From positions 8,928,001 through 8,992,000 of the forward strand of contig NC_060116.1 of NCBI RefSeq assembly GCF_021155765.1: DNA of 64,000 nt, given 5' to 3'. The notes below the pieces were generated by a model. It saw only the letters and a list, made by a program, of their open reading frames with translations. It did not search any database and was not told the origin of the DNA. The DNA comes from Diprion similis. Its lineage: Eukaryota; Arthropoda; Insecta; Hymenoptera; Diprionidae. Shown here in pieces: positions 12,767 to 22,104 of this stretch (within the stretch, counting starts at the first letter, position 1; every line of letters starts with the position of its first letter). The position numbers and the translations under genes were made by a program.

Positions 12767-14623
12767 ATGACTACAGATTCTGAGTCAGAGTATTTATCCA
12801 AGTTTGAGCATATCTGCAATCTTGGACGTGGTGGGCAGGGAACCGTTGTCGAAGCTAAAAATAAAAAGGACAGTAAACATTATGCTGTCAAACGGATTAC
12901 TATATCAAAAAGGTGTTGCATAATTATGTATACATATTTTTAAATAATAAAATATTACATGTATTACTAAAGAAATACATATTGAACTCTAATTTTTAGT
13001 GAACATTCACCCGAACAAGCTTTGCGTGAAGTACAGGCTTTGGCAACTTTTCAACACCCTAACATTGTAAAATACTACGATGCCTGGATAGAATATTCAC
13101 TAGATGAATTGCAAGAAACACATGATGAGTTCTTGGATGAAGAAACATCATATTCAAGCACAGTTTCGAACACAAGTCAAAAACGAATTCAAAGATGTCA
13201 GAAAAATAATTCATATTCAAGCATAGTTTGGAATATAATTGGAAAACTGATGCAAACAAGTCAGGAAAATAATTTATATTCAAGCACAGTTTGGAACATG
13301 ATTGGAAAACTGATTAAAACAAGTCTGAAAAATAATTTATATTCAAGCACAGTTTGGAATATAATTGGAAAACTATTCAGAAAAACAATTCAGAATAATG
13401 ATTCATATTCAATAGATTCTATCAGTCAATCAAGAACTGACAACATGCAAATGAAAATCTTTCTATACATACAAATGGAGCTATGTCAAAGACACAGTCT
13501 CAAAGAATGGTTGGTACACACAGCAAAAACAAGAGATACCCAGCATAGTCTGAAGATCTTTTACCAAATCGTTAACGCCGTTCAATACATTCACAATCAA
13601 GATCTGATCCATCGTGACTTGAAGGTAACTTACATTCTAAGACATTGAATAGGTATATTAGTTTGATAGTTTTCATGTTATGGCATGGCATTTGAAGCAT
13701 GTAAACTAAGACTTACCATCGTCAGCAACTTACTCCTATCTAAGTACACTCATTATAAACCATTACGTTTGTAGAACGCCGAGTAACTAAAACTTGTATC
13801 CTTTCAGCCGGCTAACATTTTTTTTGCACCTGATGATAAGATCAAAGTTGGTGACTTTGGACTCATCTCAGCAATACAGGCAGATTGCAACGAATATGAT
13901 ACTACCAGTAGCATATCAGAAGTGAAAAAAATTAAAGCAAAATTGAATACTGCCGGTGTAGGCACCGCGTTATACATGGCTCCAGAACAGAAAGAAAACA
14001 GTCAAAGTTATAACAACAAAGTGGATGTTTATTCACTAGGTATCATTTTCTTCGAACTCTTAGAACCTATGACAACTGACATGGAAAGAAGTCGTAAGAT
14101 CGGATCTTTGAAGAATTTAACTTTTCCACCAGATTTTGAGCAGCGATATCCAGATGAGGTATGTAGTATCTACTTTAATTATTTCATGTGTAACTTTAGT
14201 TTGGTGTGCAGGCCACCCACTACTTTGTCATTGATTTAATCTTGACTAAATTTTTAATCACTCATTTGGCTGTTATAGTTACACCTAATACCGTTTTTTA
14301 TCACATGCTAGTGCAAATTGCTGAAGATCATGCTGCATGAAAATCCAAAGAGACGTCCAACGGCGTCAGGCATCAAAAGACGACCACCATTATGTAATCT
14401 ACGATATGGTACGGACTTCGAAGAAAGTACGCAGATTTCATCGTCTCCCAGGCAAACATTGGAAGACCGAAACAAAAATAGTTTATGTCCACCTTCTGCA
14501 TTATCCACTGATCCGTCTGACGATCACACGGAGTCAGGGATCACATTCTTCTTCGTTTTGTTTTCCTCATTATTATTATTAATAATCTGCATTAATTTTG
14601 GAAAGAAACGTACTGATTTATGA
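12767..14623 (+). CDS. eIF2-alpha kinase-like (PERK-type) protein kinase with C-terminal membrane anchor
   Basis: Exons 12767-12912, 13000-13624, 13808-14158 and 14312-14623 join in phase to give 477 aa. The kinase domain is complete: glycine loop GRGGQG (21-25 region), VAIK-type lysine in YAVK (K42), helix-C glutamate (E59), HRDLK (D255), PANIFF (N260), DFG (D273) and MAPE (314-317). Spacing and wording (IQMELC, VGDFGL, PNIV) fit eIF2-alpha kinases, nearest to PERK, which shuts down translation by phosphorylating eIF2-alpha. A large insert between strands beta4 and beta5 holds four 21-residue repeats. Residues 451-470 form one hydrophobic segment followed by GKKRTDL, so the protein looks tail-anchored with the kinase in the cytosol. 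There is no N-terminal luminal, heme or RNA-binding domain. The start is the first ATG after an in-frame stop at 12713; a missed upstream exon is possible. An HRI- or PKR-like origin is less likely. Confidence 0.88.
13151..13405 (+). repeat. Four tandem 63-bp repeats coding a 21-aa unit in the kinase insert
   Basis: TATTCAAGCAcAGTTT recurs at 13151, 13214, 13277 and 13340 with an exact 63-bp period, so the frame is kept. Each unit begins YSS, followed in copies 2-4 by a hydrophobic stretch (VWN-IIGKL type) and a basic, asparagine-rich tail ending NN. Copy 1 is the most diverged and copy 4 is one residue longer. The units lie at about residues 100-184, between the beta4 and beta5 strands. Confidence 0.9.
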
Positions 14624-14745
14624 ATTTTGTCATAATTTTGTTCAATACAGAGTTGAATTCAGACTATGATAATAGAATGAAACTATAAGTTGTCAGAGCT
14701 ATATCTTTACGCAAGTTTTGCATTTTTTTAATCGATCATTTTATA

Positions 14746-14751
14746 AATAAA
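14746..14751 (+). terminator. Poly(A) signal AATAAA of the kinase gene
   Basis: AATAAA lies 123 bases past the kinase stop codon, before the end of the convergent gene at 14867. This gives a short 3' UTR. Confidence 0.6.
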
Positions 14752-14866
14752 GCTACAAAATTAGGAATTATCCCTTTCTAATTTATGCAATAAATTATAT
14801 CCAGTAATAAGAATGGAACTTTGCATACATTCCTGATATTCCTTTTGGACTATTTTTCAAATGAAA

Positions 14867-15579
14867 TTAATAATTTTTTTGTAAAGATAATTTCGCATCT
14901 TCATATTCCTCCCTAATTTGGTATAAGTCGGTATTGTTATTCGTTAATTTCGATTCCCAAACATTCAATGTTATTATGTTGTTGAGGATCAATGATTTTT
15001 CATGCTCTCCCACCAATCTACATAAGTTATTTCTCTGTGCACTTATTACGTAAAACATAGAAACTGGGTGGTCGTAGTTAAATATATTTTATTAATATCA
15101 TGAGTATTATATCATTATAGTGTTTGTGTAATTGTTATGATTGAGTACATGAGATTAACAATAATGTCAGGTCTTCATAATCTGCATTGTTCCTTACAAG
15201 CATCATATTTTTGCTTGTCTTGCATACATTTATCAAGAACTATATTCCACACGCTTGCAAGGAACGGTAACGTAATGTGCTTAAGTAGTAAATTGTGCAT
15301 CCTGATTCGTCAAAAAATCATTCATAGTTTCGAATATTTCCAGACACACACAACGGTTTTGAGAGGCCAATTCCAGTCTATGTTCGGCACAACATTCTGG
15401 AAGAACGAAAAAAAACGGTTGAACGATAAAAATGTGAGAACAAATAACGCGTGCATGAATTTGGATAAAATCCAAAGTATCTTACTTCTCAGTTCGATTA
15501 TCTCTTGTATTATTTCTTTCAGCTTGAAAATATCCGCCTCTATATCTTCCAGTAACTCTTTTTCGATAGTTTGCGACAT
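14867..15579 (-). pseudogene. Small coiled-coil gene with a one-base frame conflict, possibly BLOC-1 subunit 5 (Muted)-like
   Basis: Three - strand exons are bounded by good sites: 15486-15579 (donor GTAAGA), 15198-15396 (acceptor TTCTTCCAG, donor GTAAGG) and 14867-15063 (acceptor CCCAG). Exon 1 reads an acidic, leucine-rich helix starting MSQTIEKELLEDIEAD; the last exon reads a charged helix ending SLQKNY. The phases of exons 1 and 3 are compatible only if exon 2 lost one base: its first part is open in one frame to 15281 and its second part is open in the next frame from about 15309. Without the extra base the product would be about 160 aa. Size, helix layout and a C-terminal tryptophan/acid pattern recall BLOC1S5, but the match is weak. 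It is either a real frameshift (pseudogene), an assembly error, or a mis-joined model. Confidence 0.4.
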
Positions 15580-15893
15580 GAATGTGCTGATTATTGCCTC
15601 ACTATTCGATGTTGTAAGTTATATTGCTTCGCAAGATGGCGTTTCCGAACAAACGTGAAGGTTGCAACGAGATCGCGATCGGCATCTATTGCCGCCAACA
15701 GTCTGAAATTGCATCAGATAATTCAGTACATTTTACTAAAATGAGCAAATACTACGACACCGGCGCGATTAGCGATAGATTTTCGTAAAAATTTAATTGA
15801 TCTTAAAAGACACGAGCAACGGTAATAAAGGAAATAATAGGCACAGACCATATGTAATAATTGCACGAAAGTGCATCCGCTACCGACGTGACA

Positions 15894-15899
15894 TTTATT
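15894..15899 (-). terminator. Poly(A) signal AATAAA (- strand) of mRpL43
   Basis: TTTATT on + is AATAAA on -, 77 bases past the mRpL43 stop codon. Confidence 0.5.
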
Positions 15900-15975
15900 G
15901 ATTTCGTTTAAATTTGTTCACCTACAATACTTATGATACCTAAAGTTAATGTTGTACAGTTTATATATTAAAGCA

Positions 15976-16940
15976 CTATCCCGTTTCGTTTGCTCTTTCT
16001 CTTTCAGCTTCTTTCTGAGCCTTGAATATCTCCAGTAACTTTTCTGTGGCTGTTTGTGGCTCGGTCTTCATCTTGAATAACTTGGGCTAGAAAAAGCATT
16101 GGTAATCAGTGTTAACAAAGTTTATGGGACACTCAACTTGATCATGCAGTATTTTCACTTAAATACGATTAACACAGAAAACCGAAAATACAAATATCTG
16201 TATACATACGTCAGGGAATTCGGCCAAATTCTGAGCAGGGTCTCTAAATGTCCAAGGTGTCCAAGGTCCCTGAATGGAAGGATTATCCGTGTGCCACATT
16301 TTCCTAAGTCTTATAGCTGAAGTATCGCGCACTTGCGATCGCAGTAACTCCAACCATTTGTTAACTTCCTCCCGTGTATAATTCCTGCAGAATAGCAACT
16401 GCTTTTCTCCATTTACTGTAAATCAGTTGAATTTGTAAACTGGGAAGATTAATTTGATCGTTGAGTGAGTTGGTTAAAAATCACAGCGATAATTATTACT
16501 GTCCCTCACTCCAATAAATCGTTAATGAGATTGACTCGGTAGTTTGTTCTCATTCAATTCATTGAAAAAAAAGAGCACAAAGCGCGCCTACTTCGCTTAC
16601 AACATTTGCCAGGACTTACGATATTCAGCACTCAGAGCAGGCGTCCTATGCCTCCGAGGTTTTACGTATACGACGATTCCCGGATTCTCCTTGGCGAAAT
16701 TTACAAGATCGTGTTCGAGGAAATCCCTACGAAGAGAAATACGTAGATTAAGAAAAACATTGTAGGTTAGGAATATCCACGACTATCATAAACAGATACT
16801 TACCTCACTCCACGGCTCGATCCATTGTTTTTGCAGAATTTTATTGTCACACGTTGTAGTTGGCACACGTAACGTCCAATACCATTGTTCAATGCTGCAC
16901 GGGGAAACCCCGTTTTCATAAATAAATGCGAATTAGACAT
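15976..16940 (-). CDS. mRpL43: Large ribosomal subunit protein mL43, mitochondrial
   Basis: Exons on -: 16804-16940, 16620-16726, 16210-16415 and 15976-16086 join in phase to give 186 aa, close to the family size. The protein is a structural part of the mitochondrial 39S large subunit. Family marks seen are [13 protein letters not shown] near residue 20, [11 protein letters not shown] in exon 2, AEYLNGE across the exon 2/3 join, and the hallmark [11 protein letters not shown] in exon 3; exon 4 is a charged helical tail. The acceptor at 16415 (TTTACAG) is the one that restores AEYLNG; a later CAG at 16385 would break the frame. The ATG at 16940 is favoured because it starts the conserved N-terminus; an in-frame ATG at 16982 would add 14 residues. 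Confidence 0.95.
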
Positions 16941-16982
16941 GTTGGACCGGTATTTTCGTCTGCACCCTGCAGCAATGTGCAA

Positions 16983-18625
16983 CAGAACACTGTCAGAGAG
17001 AACTAAGAAGCCTGAGAAAGCCCAGGCTTATGTTTTTCATGCCTGACCTACTAGCGCGCCAGGTGATACAAATTGCCTTTTGAAACTAATTTCAGATGGT
17101 AAGCACATGTCGGTAACTGATCTGTATTTGCGTCACGAAAGCAGTGGGTAATGCAGAGCGTATTTATTGCAGTCAATTGCGATGACAGTAGATTATTATC
17201 AGAGCAGTAATGAAAATATAATTTATACTAGTAATCGCTCAAAAATGGATTGTTATATCTTTGCTTCCTATTATCAGAGATTTTTGATTATCCGAACTAG
17301 GATGGGTCCACATTAGCTTGAATTTAATCAGACTACTTTACAATGGTTAAACACGTGTTTTCCTTGTCACCGAATTGCCGTCGCCCCTGGTATCAGGCGT
17401 ATTGTGGCCGTTGACTTGTATGCTTAGTCTTCATGTCCTCGGTCAACGTCGTGTCGACGTGAAACAGATGACAGCCAATGAGGAAGCAGTCTTGCGTTCG
17501 TTCTTGTTGCACAGGTAGAATAAGAGATTTGACATGATTTGCTATCATTTGTTATTCGTTGTGCTGTTTCGCTGGGTTTTACCCCATGACTCGTTTAGGA
17601 TATTGCTAACAGAGAGGGGCCTGTAAGAAAGAAGTCATGTTCGCATTTTTCAATGCACAATTGAGATATATGTCGTGTAATTCATTATTTCCTTAAAATA
17701 AATAGGTAGAGATTGGATACCAACTTAAGTTTACCACAGAAAATTAGTACTAAAAACATATTTCGTGTCAAAGGATGTTGCATTTCGGAAATGCGAAAAA
17801 AGCGAGCCCGTAGCTATCGGGGTTCCATATGAATACTATATGCCTATCCTCAAGCACCAGCTCTTGTAATACACATTAAGAATTTATATTATTTGTACTT
17901 TCGTTAGATCTACAAATAAGAAACTACATCCATTCCACTTGAATATCTTAAAAATTTCAATTTATTGAATACATCTTCTGAAACCTGATGTTAAACGTTC
18001 ATTTGTACATGTAAATCATTATAAAAATCCCAGCAACGGCTAAAAAGAGTGTAAATTGATTCGTATAGCTTGAATACTATAACAATAATTCTACCGCAAC
18101 CCTTTGAGCCATTACAGTAATTACCGTATCGACGATAAGCAGCGAATTATTCGTCGTTGGCATATATCTATTCAAGTGAAATTACTTTGCTACTCGCTCA
18201 CGTAAAAGAGTCAACTTGTGCGTATCTGTGGATCATCGAAGTCCTTGTCTTGTGCTAGCGGTCAAGTGTTATCGAACCACAAGGGTTCAATAACGTTGCA
18301 TTTGACGGGGGGCTGTGGTGGAGGCGAGGATGACGAAAGAGAGTTGGGGAGAAACTCGCCAGGCCAAAGGTGCAACGCATCAATGAATAGCAGCCCCATG
18401 AGCGCTCCATGCACTAAAGGTGCCATTACACATAATAATCGGCTTCGAGTGCGAGACTTCTGTGGCCATATGAACACTAGTCGCGAACCTCCTACGATGG
18501 ACCAATTCAAGATCTGAGAATTATAGATGCACATACTTGACAGATTATAGAGTTAACTTTCGCCAAGGCGAAATTTCAATAGCTAGTCACAATAGTTACA
18601 TTAGAATTCAACGTATTTCGCTGAA
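16983..18625. other. Intergenic DNA with no convincing gene
   Basis: AT-rich, with only short ORFs. A GC-richer patch at 18218-18534 is open on both strands (99 aa on +, 90 aa on -), and on - it is preceded by a plausible acceptor (ATTCTCAG near 18513). It could be a further exon of the candidate at 18626-18941, but no frame is clearly favoured. Confidence 0.45.
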
Positions 18626-18941
18626 TTAAGCGGTGTAATTAAAACCTGTATTTCGACGGCTACTCGAAGAAGACATGTGATGGGGGTTAACACCAGGGGG
18701 AGCTGCAAAAAGCCCGTTTTGTTCCGAAGGTTTTCGTTTACGATAACTAAAAGACCTTCTACCTCCAGCCTTATGGCATGGCCTGTCTTCTAATTTACTG
18801 TATGCATCGATGCCTGGAATACCCGTTTGAGCACTTTCAATGCTTTCCTGTGGCGTGGTACTTGCTGCAGTAATTAATGATATCTTGTCTTCGTCGCCAC
18901 CCCCATCCCTAGGTGTCACCATCACCGGATTATTTGATTTC
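18626..18941 (-). CDS. Candidate 3' exon of an unrecognised - strand gene
   Basis: An open - strand stretch of about 105 codons follows a plausible acceptor (GAAACAG at 18942-18948) and ends at a TAA at 18626. The product is polar and basic, with KISLITAAS, RSFSYRKRKPSEQ and a serine run before RRNTGFNYTA. The codons look more varied than in random AT-rich DNA. I could not find a matching upstream exon in phase, and no family is recognised. It could be a real terminal exon, part of a pseudogene, or chance. Confidence 0.25.
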
Positions 18942-18948
18942 CTGTTTC

Positions 18949-19673
18949 AACAGGAGTTCCATTAGCAAAAGATACACTGCATAATTTTCACGAATATAAA
19001 AGAACTTCATATCTCACTCGCAATTAATTTGGCAAGTAAAATCATTCTTCGTTCCTTTCCGCTCCAGATTTTAGATCTTTTTTAAATTTATTTTGTGGGT
19101 TAAATTCCTATAACATTTTTCCTGAATTGTCCATGAACATATATAGACATTACCGAAAATGTGTGCATTTGGTAATGCGATTATTTTTCACGCGGGACGT
19201 AAAAGTGAAATGTTGAACTATTTTGGGCAACATTTGAAATGACAAGTGATGATTGGTTAACAGCTGACACGGCGCCTTCTTGTTTCATCGAAAATCTATA
19301 AGCGCGGTTGGCTATGAAATTTTTAACATTTCGCGGTCAAAATGTCAACCAAAACCATGCACGATATACAAATTCAACGTAGGAGATAATAATTAAAGAA
19401 ACAACGAATCCATGAAATTCTATTAGATAAAGAAAACTACTTTCCAAAAACTAATCATGGCAACGTTACACTGCCGTTGTGAGTTACTAACATTAGGGGT
19501 TGGGTAATACTGACATGAGGAAATGGTTGTTCTACATAACATGAAAGATTCTGTAATGTGACTTTTAACGTTTATGAAAGTTAAACATTCATAACCCATT
19601 TCAACGTAGACTTAAACTCTGGCGAAAGCTTGGCCCTGTAATCTATTGAACGTACATTTATCCTACTTGAAAT
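18949..19673. other. AT-rich intergenic DNA before the coiled-coil/Pro-Cys gene
   Basis: No ORF or motif is supported. An acceptor-like ACTTTTCAG at 19693-19701 lies just inside the next gene's first exon, so an untranslated or short coding leader exon of that gene may lie here. Confidence 0.5.
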
Positions 19674-21819
19674 ATGGTAACATTTGAAACGTACTTTTCA
19701 GCGGGGTGTAAATCTGATGTGAGAGTAAACAGGGAACCACCAGCAAGACATTTCGAAAATGCAGTATCAAAGTTTGAAGAACGTCGTGGTAACATGGTGC
19801 AACGTCAGCAGTTTCTCAAAAATAAAATCACCACCATGGAGAGATCAATTCCTGCTCTGATGGCCTATAACATGTGGGTATCAGGACAAAAATGCGCTGA
19901 TGCACCACTGTGCAAGGTTAAGGAAATTATGGCCAAATTCTCGCCAATACCTGACCCTACAGACAAGCTGCTGGAAAATTTGAAGAATACAGTGACTGCG
20001 CTAAATGAGGAAACTGAGAAACTGCACGTACGTATAAACTTTTTTTTTCATTGTCCGCACTCTATTAGTAAGTACAAACATTGTTCTCACTTTCATCTTA
20101 CCACAGCTGCTCTCTAATCATTGTTTTGTCTAGTTTCTAGTGGGTCATGTTTTTATGTCAGCCTTTCAGGCAATGTCTATTGTATCTATAACCGACACGT
20201 GCATATTTTCTGTTAGGTGAGCGGTAAGAGTTCTGATTTTTAGACTTTTTTCGCAGGGTAAAATAATTGACACCGAAATAGAGTTGGAAGAGAGCGGAAT
20301 GCAACTGGATTCTTTGGAATCAGCGAACAACGATCTGACTAAACGAATAGCAGACCTGGAGCATGAAGTAGAAAAAACTACTGTGCCAAGTCTTCATTCC
20401 ATTCACTCGGACGATCTTGTTTGCCTTTCGAAACTTCGAAAGCTTGGATCCGAAGAGGTGAATTTGAAATGTTGTATCCGTGAACTGGAGGAGAAGGAGG
20501 TCAAGTTCCGACAGCAAATAGAACAGCTACTGACTTCGAGAGAATTCCAGAAGGATTCTGGTGGTAAAAAAATGGTTAAACGGATACAGGAGCTTGAATC
20601 GACGGAGAGAAAAATGAATTGTGCGTTACAGACACACAAGCATAACATGCACCAACTTAAAAAGAAGCTCATGCAAAAAGAAAAGGCTATAGTAAGTATA
20701 TATTCAATACTCGAAGTACTATTGGGTAATTCTTATTGGTCACTTACGATTTCAGATTGAAATGGAAATGTGCCTTGGAATGGACGGGGAATCAAGAGCC
20801 TCGAAAAAGAACTCTATTGCCAAAAAAGACTGCAAGCAAAGTTCAAATCAGAATGGTTCCTGGCTACCAAAGTGGATGGTTCCTAGCTGTTCAAAGGCTT
20901 CTGACTCCACAAGCTCTCCCAGAAAGGGATCGGAGTCATCGTCTTGTACAGCAACATTCACAACTGACGCTGAAGTAAGCCAAGACGGGAATTTATTAAG
21001 ATCTTGAACCTAAACAGTAACTACATGTTCGAAATGTCCCTCATACAGGGAAAGCTAAAGCGGTGCATCTGCTCTACTCCTGCTCCAGTCCCATGTTATG
21101 AAAAGCCTCCTTGTAGACCAAACACTTCAAAACCAAGACCATGTTGTATGCTCCCAGCAAGTGGACCTCCGCCTTGCCCACCTCCACCTTGTCTCTTGCC
21201 GTGCAAGCCATCTCCATGTTCACCTGCACCCCGTAAACCGTCACCCTGTCCTCTCCCATCATGTTGTAAACCACCGTCCTGTCCACCACCACCATCATGC
21301 GAACCGGTTAGGTGTGTACCACCTCCATCGTGTGCACCACCACCGTGCAAGCCTCCAATCTGTCTACCTGCGGCAGTCCGTTGCCAGAATAAACCACTTT
21401 GCAAGCCACCAGAGTGCCTTGAATCCCCAACGTGTTTTAGACCGGATCCTGCTTGTCCGTATGCATATTGTGGTCAGACTTCTTGTCCACCATCAACTTG
21501 TCCACCGGCACCTTGTGACTCTGGGTCTCTCTGCCACACGTGCCAATCGCCTACTCCTTGTAAGGAGTGTCTGCCGCTGCCGGAACCAGGTGGTTGTCGA
21601 TGTTCATGCAAGGGAAAATGCTCCCGCGGAGAATCCAGTGTTCCCTGTAATTGCAGTGTAACCCCAAAGTGCAGCGCTGATAGGGGCTATCAACCCGAAG
21701 GATTGCCGAAACCTCCTTGTGGAGGAGAAACCGGCTGTTGGCTAGAAGAAGATAGTGACGAAGAATTTTGCGACTGTTGCGATTGCGGTTGCAACGACAG
21801 TGACGATTCTACTCCATGA
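19674..21819 (+). CDS. Coiled-coil protein with a proline/cysteine-rich C-terminal domain
   Basis: Exons 19674-20027, 20257-20691, 20756-20974 and 21049-21819 are all joined by phase-0 introns and give 592 aa. Residues about 20-263 are charged, heptad-like helices (for example KFEERRGNMVQRQQF, LTKRIADLEHEVEK). Residues about 264-336 are serine- and lysine-rich. The last exon (337-592) is dense in CPPP, CKPP and PPSC motifs, then CxC pairs, and ends in an acidic stretch EEDSDEEFCDCCDCGC. The Pro-Cys domain recalls cross-linked sperm-tail (outer dense fibre, Mst-type) or cuticle-like proteins, so a structural role, perhaps in sperm, is plausible inference only. The first exon may really start at 19702 after an acceptor, with the true start upstream. 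No family assigned. Confidence 0.75.
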
Positions 21820-22008
21820 TTGTAATTTTCATTCCATATAACTTCCTCACGATTGTTTAGCACTCCAGAGAAAAATACTAATGAAATGTGACGATGCCGT
21901 TTTATTCAGTCTGTAGTTAAAATGCGATACACATCTATTTTTTTCCATTATATACCATGATTATTACTTGTTATGCTTAGTTGTTACACTAAGGGTATTT
22001 AGGTCTGA

Positions 22009-22014
22009 ATAAAT
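22009..22014 (+). terminator. Poly(A) signal AATAAA of the Pro-Cys gene
   Basis: AATAAA lies 190 bases past the stop codon at 21819 and about 90 bases before the convergent AKR1 stop. Confidence 0.55.
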
Positions 22015-22104
22015 AGGCTTAGTATAGTTACTAGTTGTATTCCGGCTGCCAACCCCTTAGTGTTATTGTTGAAACTCAAGCACCGGTTACTTCGATCCCC
22101 AATA

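Noticed and set aside
15137-15658. 173-aa + strand ORF
   Set aside because: It lies antisense to the three-exon - strand gene, whose splice sites and helical composition are better supported.
15636-15788. 50-codon + ORF with a good start context
   Set aside because: Short, no motif, and overlaps the expected leader of the - strand gene.
21074-21661. Overlapping ORFs of 74, 102 and 187 aa in other frames of the Pro-Cys exon
   Set aside because: They are shadows of the repetitive, C-rich coding sequence; only the main frame joins in phase to the upstream exons.
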